Source: Mariannaea sp. PMI_226
Taxonomy: Eukaryota > Ascomycota > Sordariomycetes > Hypocreales > Nectriaceae
Reading direction: 5' to 3'
Assembly (NCBI GenBank): GCA_024336345.1
Contig: JANFOG010000002.1
Coordinates: 1,984,001 to 2,048,000, forward strand
Length of the DNA stretch: 64,000 bases
The notes below the pieces were generated by a model. The model was given only the letters and a program-made list of their open reading frames with translations, was not told where the DNA came from and did no database searches. A program made the translations under genes and the position numbers. Shown in pieces: positions 44,831 through 57,400 of the stretch. How positions within the stretch are numbered: the stretch's first letter is position 1; the number at the start of each line of letters is the position of its first letter.

Positions 44831-47800
44831 GGCTTTTTTTCGATCTTGGTAATAGTTGTCTACTATAGAATTCAAAGATTTTGAGAGTTTATCAAATTAC
44901 GTGCCTTGGGAGAGAAAACTTCGAGGGTAGCCAACCCGTTTGCGAATCAAACGGTGCTCGAACGCATTGTAGCCAATAGTCTATTGACGAACAAACAAGG
45001 ACCACAATCTAACCCTCAATAGGGAGCAGGAGACGGGAGAAAAAAAAGAAAGGGAAAAAAATAGTATGCATGGTTTGCAATATCGAGGTCGTTTGATCGT
45101 GTTTTTGACGGCAAACGCACTATGGTCCAGACTTGAGTCCCTGTTCATGTTTTCCGTCCAACGACGGCGAGACCTTGTATAGTAGGACATGCGATACAAT
45201 GTTCTCTCTCTCCTACAGCATAATACTTCCTTACAACGTCGTTCTTTTTTCCTACTCGCACAGTATCTCACAAAGGCGCCGGAAGCATAGCTATCAGTTT
45301 GCAGCATAGCAGGTGTTCCTTGAGCCCTCTAACCAACGTTGAGGAGAAAGACGAACCATGAAAACTGTCCCCTACCCACTAAGATTCAAAACGGACGCTG
45401 ACCTATTTTGGTTGCCTAAAATCAAACTGAAGATGCTCATCCTACATCTCCAATTATATTACAGCTGGCAATTGGTTTGGAACAGTAAGCACCAACCCAA
45501 CGGTTGGGCAGAGGTTTCGCAGGCCAACTGAGGCCCATATCCCACAAACGCGCTATGAATTTATTTGTCAGAAAGCTCTCATTGTTTATCTTCTCAACTT
45601 GGTTATTTGATCGTGGGCTAGTTAGTTTTGCATCGACTGGTAATTGGAAAATATATATATACATATATAAATATAAAAATAAAAAGGCAGCTGCCACACA
45701 TCGGAAAACTGGAGGCCCTGTTCGGAGCCGGAGCTAGCGCCGGAGCCGGGGGGACACGGGGGCCAGGGTGTCGTAGATTCGCGTCCGAGATCTGGAAACC
45801 CCCAAAAACATGGAGTCAAGGATGATAAAAATAGTTGCCCAATGGGGAAACTGTTTTATCCTCTGTCATATTCTACAGAATATCCCAGGCTCGGGATTAC
45901 TACTTCCTTCATTCACAACAGAGACTACCTACCCATGATCGTTCAAGTTCGAGCAGAGCAGCACATCGCCAAGCACCCACTCAGACAATGAAACTCATCA
46001 AAATCACACATCAGAGGCACATCATGAGACAAAGTGAACATGTTTTTTGGTGTTCAAATTATTTACTACTGCAACGACAAGACAACGAGCAGGGACTCTT
46101 TTTTAGCAAGCAGACTTGTCCTTGTGTGAGGGAGCCGCCACCAGGGCGTATCCTGTATCCCTCAACACGCCACTATATTCCAGCATCTCATACTGTGAAT
46201 CCCTCTTCAAGGGTATAGGGTGTCAGGCTGTTCCTGCGCCGCAGGATCCCGATGCAAACCCAATCACAGCTTCACCTAGCACGTCTCAGGGGCAGGCCTG
46301 TGCAGTACTAAGCTGGCTTGGCCTACCCGGCGCGAAGGGTTATATGTAGTGAGATGAGCTACAAATGCCTTGGAGAATCCTTGTCATATCCCCCTCAAAC
46401 TCGAACTCATGGCTTTTTTGCACGGCTGCATTGTAGAAGTTGTGACCTGAGCTTACCCGTTGATCCGTCTAGCAGTTTCAACGGCTTTGCAATGGTCTAG
46501 ATCTTCTCTTATCTCTGCAATCCGCGGTTCTCCATTTGTTGGGATATGGAAAAACCAAAGGAGTAGAGTTCTTGTTTGGTGTCAGGGTGCAAGTACGCAT
46601 CCAGGGCAATTCGGTCAGATAAAGAGGCACCGCGCCTGCTCTGCGCAGCAGAGGAGATACAGCGCCCAGCTCATGAGTAGAATCCCATATGAGTTCGACC
46701 TTTCCATGTTTTTTTTTCTTGCGTGTTCCAGACGGCGTTAAGTCGTTTGGCGCATATGCATTGATCCCGAAGACAGCCAGTGTCTGCTTGGGCGGGCGTA
46801 TTTCCAGATACGCCGGCCTTGCTTCGCTAGGATTGATGTAAAGTCGAGACGGCCTTGTAATTAGGGAAAGGTCCAGAATCCAGTTCTAGATTACCTCCCA
46901 GTCAGGCAAAGTCATCGTGGCGAATGAACCGGTGAGTCTCAGCGTTCGATACGTTTAGGAATAGAAGTCATGTCTTCGACATCAAGCCGAAAAGTCGTGA
47001 TTCAGTTCATTAAGTCGTATCAGGTCTGAATAATAATAGTAATAATAATGGTCATTCGTCATCGATTCGTAAAAAGGTCGTCATTAAGATAAATCAATCG
47101 TGATATCGGGAACAAGCCAAGGAAAGAATCGAAGCGAGCGTCGTTTGGGTCCCTCGAGGGACCCAGGTGATTGCCGATGTGAGTTGTGTATGGGTGATTT
47201 CCGAGGAAGCCTCTCTATACCAGAGGGACCGAGAGAATATAAGTGGAAAGAGATTTGGGGGAATCAAGAATCCAAAAGGGGGTTCTGTCTCGGACTCGGC
47301 CGAGCGTCGTGCATTGCTGCATATTCCTCTTTTCTTATAAAGACCAAAGGAAAAAAAGGAAAGAAAAGGCTGAAAAGAGAAGAGAGAGAGAGAGAGCGCG
47401 CGCAAGCCGCCTGTATCCAAATTCCCTGCCCAAATGTAAATGCATCCAAATACCCGCCCCGGATCCAGCCATGTAGTGGTGTGGTAAATGAAAATGGAGA
47501 TCTGTGCAACAACCCAGTAAAGAAGTTTCCCGGAGATGGTGATATAAAAAAAAAAGAAAAAGGATGGAAAATGAAAAAGAGAGAAAAAAATATGCCACCC
47601 CGAAAACCAGACGCACGCTTGCTGTGTCAAAGAACAAATGGAAGAGAAACAGAGAAAACCCCTGACTTGATAGAGGTTGCCAGCCGCGAAGAGGGATATC
47701 AAAAGCCTTTGTCGAAGAAACTCCGTTCCAGATGCAATAAACGCCGTGATGCCTTTGAGGTCGATATATTCTATGCCGCTGCGACATTGGCAGCTCCAAC

Positions 47801-47885
47801 TTTTCTCCGGGAAACGTGGACGTAATGGCGTGCAGTATTAGGTGGAAGTGGTTACCACTGGGTAGCTGGACTGGGGCGTTGGTTG
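44831..47885. other. Intergenic region (3 kb)
   Basis: No supportable gene between two minus-strand genes. It has an AT microsatellite (45647-45680), a small hairpin-forming CTGCT...AGCAG near 46636-46652, and a purine-rich stretch at 47340-47600 that lies on the 3' side of the 370-residue gene. Confidence 0.55.
45647..45680. repeat. AT-rich microsatellite
   Basis: Alternating TA with a few interruptions, then AAATA units. Intergenic. Confidence 0.85.
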
Positions 47886-48998
47886 TCACATTATCGTCGC
47901 GTACTCTTGGTATCGATCCCAGCCGAAGCCGCCCATACCTCCCATTCCGCCCATGCCCCCCATGGCGCCAATAGTACCCATGGCACCCATGGTTCCCATA
48001 GCGCTGCTCATGCCCATACCCATGCTAACGCCACACTGAACAGGAGCGAGCATACTGGGTAGAGGCAATGCGGCAGGGATTGGGGCGGTGACCTGAGGTG
48101 AGCTGTAGAAGAAGCCAGCAGTGGAATGGGGCTGGCTGAAAGCGGGGGTGGGGGACATTTGAACGTCACTCATAGCCATGGGAGCCCACATTGGGCTGGT
48201 GATGGAGTCGACCGAGGAGGTGACGCTGGGGCTGGAGGGCAATACTCTCCAGGCATCGACAGCGGGAATGGCATTGCTGGGGAGTGTAGGCTGAGTCCAT
48301 AGGGTATTGGCGGGAGAGCTGGGCAGGAGAGGAGCTTGTCGAACAACATCGATCATGCGGGGAGGAGGAGGCAGCAGCGGCTTCATGAGATTGGCGATGG
48401 CATTCTTGACTTCTTCGCTCTTCCCGCACAACAGTTCGCCGGCACCCTCTTCCTCGAGCCCCTCAAGAGCCGAGACATGGGTGCGGAAAACGAACTTGTT
48501 GATGGCCTGAACGAAGTCCTCGTGAAGCTTCTTGCATTGTTGCTCCTTCTCGGACCAGTCATAAGTGGCAGCCTTGGCGTCAACGCAGAAGATGTCCTTG
48601 TGGTATTCAACCAGAGCGTCAATGGTGTCGACGGTAAGCTTGTATGCGACCTCGTTGCGCAAGACCATGTCGACGTGGACAATGTAAGCCTCGACATGGA
48701 CGAGCTGGTAGTTCATGATTGCCTCGACAAGGGGGTTGTTGTTGTCCTTCTTGAAGTCGGCCTCGGGTGACTTGGGAAGCATGATGGAGGTCAAGGTCCA
48801 GATGGCATTGGGGTTTGACAAGGTCTCAGTGAGGCATCGCTGGTGCTGGGGTACACTGTTGAGTGGGCGCTTAACCCGGTTGATGCGCTTGAGGGTCTGT
48901 GTAAGCCAAGGCTCAACCTTGGAGCCGAGAACCACATTGACTGAGGCAGCTCGGGGAGCAAAGGCGGCGGCCGAGGCCGGAAGCAATTGCACCGGCAT
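47886..48998 (-). CDS. Unknown 370-residue protein with Met-Gly-rich C-terminus
   Basis: A single exon of 370 residues, if it starts at the ATG at 48998 (context CATCATGCCG). I do not recognise the family. Residues 1-210 look folded and mostly helical, with regular charged/hydrophobic alternation (KVEPWLTQTLKRINRVKRPL, PLVEAIMNYQLVHVEAYIVH, ATYDWSEKEQQCKKLHEDFV). Residues about 210-310 are rich in Pro and Ser (LLPPPPR, LPSSPSVTSSVDS). Residues about 312-358 are runs of Met and Gly (GMGMSS, GAMGGMGGMGGMGG), and the protein ends DRYQEYATIM. No signal peptide or membrane segment is seen from this start. The frame stays open for over 200 codons upstream through a pyrimidine-rich leader, including an in-frame ATG at 49679; I treat that as untranslated. 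The upstream side is a 12.9-kb gene-free region. Confidence 0.7.
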   Translation of the reverse strand: MPVQLLPASAAAFAPRAASVNVVLGSKVEPWLTQTLKRINRVKRPLNSVPQHQRCLTETLSNPNAIWTLTSIMLPKSPEADFKKDNNNPLVEAIMNYQLVHVEAYIVHVDMVLRNEVAYKLTVDTIDALVEYHKDIFCVDAKAATYDWSEKEQQCKKLHEDFVQAINKFVFRTHVSALEGLEEEGAGELLCGKSEEVKNAIANLMKPLLPPPPRMIDVVRQAPLLPSSPANTLWTQPTLPSNAIPAVDAWRVLPSSPSVTSSVDSITSPMWAPMAMSDVQMSPTPAFSQPHSTAGFFYSSPQVTAPIPAALPLPSMLAPVQCGVSMGMGMSSAMGTMGAMGTIGAMGGMGGMGGMGGFGWDRYQEYATIM

Positions 48999-49214
48999 GA
49001 TGGAATACCTTGAGAAGAGGTTTCTTTTGTGTGTGCTTGGGCTTTTTTTTTTTTGGTTGCTGGCTATGCTTGCGTGAGCGAAGAGAGGATGTTCGCGCAG
49101 CAGCGGATGACCGGGCGGTTGCAAATCGCGGTGGGGAAAGGGCGTTATATGTGAAGAAGTCGAACCAGACAGACACAAGCAGGAATTGGAATGGAGTGGC
49201 AAACGGGCAAGGAG

Positions 49215-49236
49215 ATATATATATATATATATATAT
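49215..49236. repeat. (AT)11 microsatellite
   Basis: Eleven AT units in the leader of the 370-residue gene, about 220 bp upstream of its start. In the extended frame it would read as Tyr-Ile repeats, which argues that this part is not translated. Confidence 0.9.
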
Positions 49237-49784
49237 CTCAGGTTGAGGAAACGGAAATGGAAAAGAAAGAAGAAAAAGGAAAAAAGGGTGACGGATGACG
49301 GAGCAGAGCAGGGATTGAGATTATATCTTGTTTCGTGGGAGGGAGTCAAGTCAGTTTTGAACCCGGGTATAGAAAGTAGAAGTAGAGGTAGGTATAAGGT
49401 ATAAGGTATATCGCCTGCTAAGCTGCCGCAACCGGGAGAGAAGAAAGGAAGGAAGGTGTGTGTTGGACGAGTGCTCGTGAAGAAGGAGGGAGAGAAGGAA
49501 GGGACGGTGGTGTAGTGGCGGGAGAAGTGGAGAGATATACTTGCGAGCACCGGGGTTGGGAAACAAAAAAAAAAGGCCCAAGAAAAGAAAAGAAAAGAAA
49601 AAAAACCCTCCTGCATTGCAGACTGACAAGAGTACGACACCTGCTCCGTACCACTACTACAGTACCTACGTAGGTCCATACGCAGAGCCCGGCACAATCC
49701 AGCACACCACCGTGAAGACTAACTACTGCAGCAGAGAGCATGGATTTTCAGGGCCCCATTACAGATGTTTGCTCTCCTGCAAGT

Positions 49785-49852
49785 CCCCCCCTCCCCCTTC
49801 CCCCCGAAAGCACCCAAAAAAAAGAATACCCCCCTCCCCCCTTCCCCCCCCC
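49785..49852 (-). other. Tandem G-quadruplex-forming motifs
   Basis: Two C-rich blocks on the plus strand, 49785-49805 and 49829-49852, are runs of 5-9 C split by single or double bases. On the minus strand each holds at least three to four G runs of five or more, so both fit the quadruplex pattern. They lie about 790-850 bp upstream of the 370-residue gene, on its coding-sense strand. Confidence 0.75.
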
Positions 49853-50013
49853 GGAGAGGCACCATCCATCAAGCTAGGACGGCTACAGTACACATTTCTC
49901 GCATCGGCTGGGAGAGGACTTCTACCCTCCTCTCACTGTCTAGCTCTTGTTTCCCCCTCTTTCCCCTCCCTATACCATGGTACACAGTAGTATAACCCCC
50001 CCTCTCCTTCTTT

Positions 50014-50034
50014 TCCTCCTCCTCCTCCTCCTCC
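50014..50034. repeat. CCT trinucleotide tract
   Basis: Seven CCT/TCC units in a pyrimidine-rich stretch. Intergenic. Confidence 0.85.
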
Positions 50035-50382
50035 CATTAGTGCATTGTCAGTACTGTAGGTATGGGCTCCTGCAGGCCCCATGGCCCACCATCGAGGGAG
50101 CCCGAGCCCACTACGGGCCACAGGCACTTTGCACCATGCGCTGCCGGGTGTTGGGTTGGGTCGGAGATGGGGGTGTGTGTGGCATGGCTATTGACCGACG
50201 GAATAGGGCGACGCCGTCTTCTGACTGGAGGTCAACCCAAAAAAGATTTTTGTCAACCAACCTGGCTCGCCTGGGAGTCAAAAGTCACTAGTCTCTCAAG
50301 GAAAAAAAAGCCCCGGAGCAGGGCAAGCAGGGCTCCATCCATCTGCATCTGCGCACTGACTATATTCCAGGTTTCCTCGCTT

Positions 50383-50425
50383 TGTGTGTGCGTGTGTGCG
50401 TGCGTATGTGTGTGTGTGTGTGTAG
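50383..50425. repeat. TG/TGCG microsatellite
   Basis: About 20 TG or CG dinucleotides with TG dominant. The alternating purine-pyrimidine run could adopt Z-DNA. Intergenic. Confidence 0.85.
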
Positions 50426-50686
50426 AGGAAGGCAGACAGACAAGGGAAGACAATAGTCCATCTGTCTTCAGCAGACACACACCCACACCCACAACCCACC
50501 CCCTCTTCCTTCTTCCTCTTCCTCATCTGGCTTACTGACTCCTCTGTGCCCCAACTCGATGGCTGTGCACCTGCATACGCTGCTGCTGACCTCGATTAGC
50601 AGTAGTAGTACACAGTAGTAGCAGGCGGCGGCACCGGTAACCGTAACCGCAGTTGCAACGGAGGTAAAGTGGTAAATCACACACAA

Positions 50687-50711
50687 AAAATAAAATAAAA
50701 TAAAATAAAAT
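50687..50711. repeat. AAAAT pentanucleotide repeat
   Basis: About four to five AAAAT units. Intergenic, low complexity. Confidence 0.85.
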
Positions 50712-51497
50712 CCTTGGAATCCTGCCCAACATCATCATGACGGCTTGCCTGGACTAAGCTGAGAAACTGTTGCATGATGGATGGAGGCGGCGAAGGCGGC
50801 GGCGGCGGCCACTTCCACGGCCACCTTTTCAGCCAGATGATCTTCCGGCATCAAAGGTGATGAGATTGCGTCTGGGTGCCATAGTATGCATGCACCTGCC
50901 GAGCGAGCCTAATAGTAGTAGCCATGAAAAACAAAAGGTGAGAAACGGAATACGGAGGAATAGATTTACTGCAGTACGGAGTCCTTCGCATGGTAGCTTA
51001 CAGAGGTCGACAATGTGCGGTACTGAACGGCGAGTGCCAAGCGCCACGCCCCTGCTATTTGGCGCTACCCTCCCCCTGCTCCCCCTCCTCCTTTGCCTCT
51101 TTTTCTTCCTCTTCTTGTTCCTCCTCGTCCTCCTAGTCCTCCTCTTGGAGCGCTGAGGTACCGGTACCTTGGTTAGCATCGGTCCTGGGGACCCAAGGCC
51201 AAACCTCACCCCCGTACCATCAGAGACTCAACTCCAGCCCAAAGTGTTTTGCTTTCTTCGTCAATCACACAAACTTCTCATCAAGCACACAATGCTTTTC
51301 ACTATCAAAAGGCCCAAAGGCGCAAAAGATAAAACAGTCCATGCTTGGTGTTATCATCCTTAATAATACTATCACAAAAAAAAAGAGAAATCGTCACATC
51401 TAGGCTCCACTCCAAGTTTCGTTCTGGGCCATGTTTACAACATCTTCTCTGGCCGTGTAATCCATGTACGAATACTTCTCTTCCATTGATTCATTCT

Positions 51498-51540
51498 TCC
51501 ATCCATCCCATCCCATCCCATCCATCTATCCATCCCTACC
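51498..51540. repeat. CCATC/CCCAT pentanucleotide repeat
   Basis: Repeated CCATC and CATCC units with small variations. Intergenic. Confidence 0.8.
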
Positions 51541-54381
51541 TGCCCATCCCCATATCCCGACTCCCTAGCCGCTGTCATGCCCTCCCCCCGATGGAAACTG
51601 AAAACGAAACAGGCGCGGGCGCTTCCTCGGAAGCCAAGCCATGTCCCCAGTTCGCAATGATATCCTCCATCTCCGAGTTCCCCAAGCTCCTCCGCCTTAG
51701 GCGCCCATCTTCTCCTCTTCCTGCCCTCATCCCCGAAAATGATTTATTATAGTAGATCCAAGCTTTTTTTTTATTTTATTCTACGTAGACAAGTACCAAT
51801 TACATAGAGACACTTCGTGGTCGTAATGAAACTTCACTATCTATCACCTTAGTCATGCCATGCCTTCAGAAATGATCTCCAACAAGTACCCAGCTGAATG
51901 CCCCTGATAGCCCCCCCCCCATCTCCTCTTTCCCCGGCTTTTCTCTCTGTGTCCTTGTCTCTCTTTATCTCCTCTTTGTACCTCTCTTCTAGATACTTAT
52001 CACGCCCTTTCAAACTCCTCCCCTGTTTCCAAGTGCGCCGCTGCTGGGGTCTCACTGCGGATATGATCCGTTCTTTTTCTTTCGACCTCATGCTGCGATC
52101 CTTTCTTGTCCAGGCAACTGACGCCTCGTCTCATGCAGTTTCTGCTTCTTTTTAGCACGGACGCCTCTCCGCGGAAAGAAGGAAGGGACTCCGGGGGTTT
52201 AGTTAATCCAACCATGAGTTGGGGGTGTGTGTGCCGCTTATCATGCATGATATAGAATTCAGTAAGCTTCATCATGGCATCTTGTGGTGGTCCCCCTCTC
52301 TCGTCGACACGAGAAAACATAATAGTGCTGCCGCCTCATTCGCAGGAAATCAATCCAATACTTGGGCACACGCCTGGGCGATGAACTCATCGACCTCCTG
52401 ATACTGCAAATCGACGACCTATTTCATCTCCCGTCTCTCTTCTCCCGTCAGCATCGAGCGAGCTGGGGCCCAGGCCAGCCACATGATAGCTCGTGCTAAC
52501 GAAATGAAGCTCATCAGAAGCTCATCATTGATCTGTCAATAATATGCGGCAACGCACATTGTTGATGGGGCATAGTAGGATGACCTGCATGCGCACATAC
52601 AGTAGACCGTCCTACATTATCAGGCGCGCAACCAACACTTTTTGTCCCAGCTTTGAAACAGCTGCATACGCGACCTGTTAGCTTCAACAGGGCGGGGTCA
52701 TGCCCATTGCCTTCATGAAGGTGTTGGGTAACGTGAATCTGCCGTTAGTTTCCGGACATGTTATTCGCGATCCATTAAGATGTGTCCCCAGTATCTTGTC
52801 TCTTAGCGATGAGTGATGACCCTTTGAGCTCTCTCCATCGTTGGGCCCCATCCTTTTCCTCTTGATTATTTGCAACTCCCGTCACTAATTAGTTTTTGCC
52901 GTGCTCCGTTCTTCTTACAGAGTTCAAACGGCCCGCGGATCCATATTGAGCCGTCCTTCCCGCTGGGCAGTGCGAGAAGAAACGAGCCAGTGTCACCAAG
53001 CGGATTGGCCATGGGACTCGTCCCGCACCACGAGTTTCCAAGATAGCGGCAATAATTCCATTGATCGCACACACAAAGGTGCCGAAGGGGGACCGGCAGA
53101 CACAGGGACCAGGGACTAAGGAGATGGGCAAAAAAATAATGGGGGAGAAAGAAGGGGGGGGGTTGTTGTTCAAACTCAGAGGCGAAAAGACGAAGACGAA
53201 GCAGGCCGTCAGCGTCCCGATGGGATGAGTTGAACCCATCCATGCTAGTGCTGGATGGTGACCTGAGGCGTCTCTGTCAAAAATGGCACTTACAGCCTCT
53301 GATTGGACGCTGGTCCAAGAGCCGAGAGCGGTCTTTGGTGGGGAGCACTAGGCAAGTTGGTGTCCATGCTCGTGATTGGCCAAAATCTACACAAGATAGG
53401 CCAATGGCAGCTGGGAGAAGGCAAGTATTGAAGGCATCAGAAGAGGAACCGTTAGGAACCAGGCTCAATGAGGAACAATGAGTGTTGACTTGACAAGGCT
53501 CGGTACCGATGGCACAAAGGTAAAACCCCCTTTGGGAATCAGGAGGTTTTGTTCTTCCAGGAGAGTCATTTTTGACCTTTCTTGCCTGGGCTCCGAACGC
53601 ACGACCCCAATAACCAACGGAGAATGGATGTGATATGTCTGTTGACAGAAGGATAGAAGGGAAAATCACCAGGGATGCAGGACATCAATGCCCATTCCTC
53701 GCACCACCATCTTTTCAGCCTGGACCAAGTTCCCACCAACGGCACGTATATACTTACGAAGTATATCGGGGGGCCCTGTGGATATGGATATGGAATGGGT
53801 CTTTCTCCGAAGCCTCAGAGAGTGCTAGGGGCGAGATGGCAATGGCCATTTTAGAGAAGTTACGTCTCAGATGGTCTCAATCTAAGGTTGCATTGCTTGA
53901 TGGCCAATCGACATGCCCAGGCTGTCAGGTAATATCAGCCACCCCCGAGACATGTACAATTCGAGGCTTATATCAGTTGGATTTACGAGACCTGGCCTGA
54001 GACGGCGTAGATGAGATGATCACCATCAAATGGTTCACCAACATGCGACCAGGTTTGTCTGCCCCTCAACCGGAGAGATAGAACGGACCCGGTCTTCTTC
54101 CCACCCGAACCCTGTTGAGATGGTGGCAGGCCGTATTGAAGTTTAGGCAAGCCAAACACCGGAAGGCGCCTGCATGAGCAGATTCTCCCATGAAAGTGCT
54201 CCTGGTACCGGTACACACACGCCTTACTGCGGAGCAAGTGGGCAAAAGCACGGAGGTTGAAATGTTTCCAAAAAGCATACAACCCTTTCCCCACAACCCA
54301 AAGGTTCGAATAAATGTGGGCTACTTTAACCCTGGGGTGTGGATATAGTGCTCAGCCATCTACTAATGTGCTAATCTGCAG

Positions 54382-54485
54382 TAGGCAAGGTACGTATTCT
54401 CTATAGGTACCTTATGTAGGTGCCTTAGTGCAGTGAGTAAGGTGAGGCACGTAAGGTACCTACCTACCTACCCTACCTTAAGCTA
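54382..54485. repeat. Dense TACCTA/TAGGTA block
   Basis: About 100 bp carrying GTAGG, TAGGTACCTTA, GTAAGGTACC and four consecutive CCTA units (GGTACCTACCTACCTACCCT), on both strands. The same word family appears at 13434-13745, 16655-16790, 36590-36620, 37180-37210 and 61211-61252. No factor or element family is assigned. Confidence 0.65.
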
Positions 54486-57400
54486 GGGTTGTTTTAGCTA
54501 CTCGCTTGGCAGACTGTGGCCATGCCTGGTTACCGCGTGTGGCTGTGTGGCCGTGTGGCTAGGTCCTTTCCGAAACAGGTAGTCAAGTTATTTTTGGCCC
54601 CCAGCAATCGGGCTGGCCGTTAAGTTATGCCGGCCGTCCAAGACGTCGTCCCTACCGGGTACGGTACTGTAAATCTGTACTATTTGGCCTTCTCCCATGC
54701 TTTTTGGCCTGCAGCCTGCCACCGCAATGCAATGCATGCATCTACCTCACCAGGCTGCTGTGGTTAGTTTACTGCACTATTCGCGAGGCGTTCCAGGCCC
54801 AATATGCTACCATGCATACGGTCGAACCGTCTTCAAGCAGTGCAAGACAGGCCACAGGTGCTGGAGTCTCCGTTTGGGCCCTGTCTGGTGCATGCAGGGC
54901 TCTGGCCGTTGAGTCAACCTAGCGACTGGTTCTCTCTGCACCGTCCCGGAGATCTTCACGCAGCAGCCCTAATAATGCCTGCCTGGCTCAAGTGCTTTGG
55001 ATCATCGTCTTCAGGTGCATAGTAGATGTCACATGCTCAGCTTACCAGCGCCTCCGACCTCATGACCTGCCACACCGAGTTTCAGAAATGCTATAGCCTT
55101 TGGCGAGTTTTTTTCATGGGTGCGCACAATGACAGCATTCGAGGGTTGGCCCGCGCTCACCATGACGTCGTTTCTTGATCACGGGATTCATCACTCGCCA
55201 TGACACGGGGACTGGTGATGGCATTTTTGCGCGCGCAGGAATCTGGGGGAAAATGCGCCCCCTTTTCCATTTTGTTCGATTCTAAGTGGCCCTGACAAAC
55301 TCCACAAGATGTGACTCCGACAGTTCCATGTAACTGCATTTCTCTGGTATTGCGGGTCGGACGCCAATGAATCTGCAATCGATGGCTGGTCTCGCAACCG
55401 TGACCACCTACGTATGGGATCATGCGGTCGCGTCTCTTTTGCTCTACTGTAATCTGTACTACGTCTAAGCAAGATGCAGGTTTTCCCCATCCCAATCTCA
55501 ATCTCAACCCTTGCTTAAATGACCCTTTTTTTTATCACATGTGACCAATACCTGTAGTATATTCCCCCCAATAAGGGTCTGCAAGCAGGATTTCAGGCAC
55601 GTTGCACTTAGGGTGCAGATAATACGCAATCTCAAAATCATTATCGAACCTCAATCCTTGATGCGAGCGTCGTTTAGAAAGAACCTAGAGCATGGAGCAA
55701 CCTCCGAAGGGGGGATCCCAAAAATAGACTCTTCCCGGGGTCAAGGAAGGGAAGAAAAAACCCCCAAAAACACCCGCCGTCCGTTTATTCGGCGTCAGTG
55801 AAACTCTTTCTCGCGCTGGAGCGGATCGGCGCGATGGCCCCGAGGACGGAGCGAAGCGGGGACCCAACGGGGCCGCGCCGCCCGCTTGACCCGGGAAGTT
55901 TAAAAAAGAAAGAAAAAAAACCAGGTAACAAAATATTTGACAACTGGCAGGGCAGACTGGGGATGCCGAAAAAGGCTGACTTGCCGCTATTGACGAGCTA
56001 TGCAAAATTACACAACTCCATGGCTCAATTAGGGCTGGGCGGGGTCCCTTTTTTTTCCCTTTCGCAGCTCACTGGTTATTGTGCATAGCCAAGTCCCACA
56101 GTCGCCCTGCTCGCTCCTCCAGCCTTTTCAGCGGTCAGTGCTGACATCATCCCTCACAGCTTCGCAACCAGCGACTAACACTGAAAGGGGGGTGTGGTTG
56201 GTGGTCAGTGGCGGGTGGCGCATGGTGCATGCAAGGACGGGGTTCCAGACTGCTGGGTCGTCCACCTTGCATCGCGGACAACCTATTCGAACGCATCTTT
56301 GTTGTCATAGGCAGTAATACTACTAATCTCACATCTGACTTGAAAGTTTATTGAAGCCTTTTGGGGACCGGATACAAGTGTCCGAAATTGTGAGGAGCGT
56401 CATGACGCTTGGCCTTTTCTCTCTTACTGGGCGACTTTCAAGGTAAATCGCCTGGTGGCGACAGCTACCCTATGTCTAATCAGCCACTCAATCTACAAAT
56501 GCCTTTTTTTGTTCAATTACCAATTGGAATTTGTGTTGTAGCCCTTGTTCCCCCGGTACAGATAACTGATCACTGTGTGATAGGATATTCTAGTGACTTT
56601 TTGGAGGTGTTTGTTTACTTTGTCTCCTTTGTTGGGAGTTATTGGCAAATCGGTTTCTTGCTGGATGCCTGGTGCTGTGGTGGCAAAATATGTATGTTGA
56701 GGCTGGCCTCAAATACCAGCCAAAAATCACACGATCACTTACACTAGGCATCATGAGCAAAGTACTGTGGTAGTATTGACCTTGAGAGAAGACATTATCC
56801 TATAGACTAAAACTTTTTCTTTCTTTTGCGCTTGTGTCGAAAATGTCACCCATCTATCCCATCAACAAGGGCACACTATTGTAACCCCATGTCTCGGCAG
56901 TCGTAGCCCTGCTTAGCCCCATCTGGGTTTTTTTTTCCCTTTCCCATGATTCCAGCCTTACCCTTGACCAACTCCTACGGCACGGCAGAGCAAAAGCTGT
57001 GCGTTGGACTGAACACCCAGAAGCAGGGCCTTACACCACTGTACTGTAGCTTGTGACTCAATCTTCAAACCCATGAGCAGCTGAAAGGAGGATGAGATTC
57101 CCCGCCCAAGCTAATGCAGTCTTCCTTGCAAAAACCAAGCATGCATACAACAGTACCGCATCGTACTATACGAAGTAGGCAGCCTGCTGTGTACTATGGC
57201 TATCTCTCTGTCCATTCTCTTCCATGCAGAATTGACGCACTCTTTCTTAGTTCTGCAGGGTCTCTTGGTCACCGTCTCCTGCGACCTGCATGTCGCCGCT
57301 CCCCTGCCTCTTCTTCCGACTGCCCATCTCCCCCCCGGGATTCCCTTTTCGCATGCAGTAACTTAGAAATATTCTTCCTGAACCCCTACAAACTGTGCCA

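Noticed and set aside
47100..47825. 241-codon plus-strand frame
   Set aside because: Purine-rich low-complexity translation (Lys/Glu/Arg runs) with no family resemblance; the reverse strand is equally open.
49000..49697. N-terminal extension of the 370-residue protein
   Set aside because: It would translate polypyrimidine tracts and an AT microsatellite (Phe, Leu, Tyr-Ile runs); kept only as a finding to check.
53222..53245. Possible T-stem/loop on the minus strand (GTTCAAC)
   Set aside because: The loop register is wrong for a tRNA and no cloverleaf can be built.
53277..54000. Frames of 121-130 codons on both strands
   Set aside because: Overlapping, unsupported by motifs or codon pattern.
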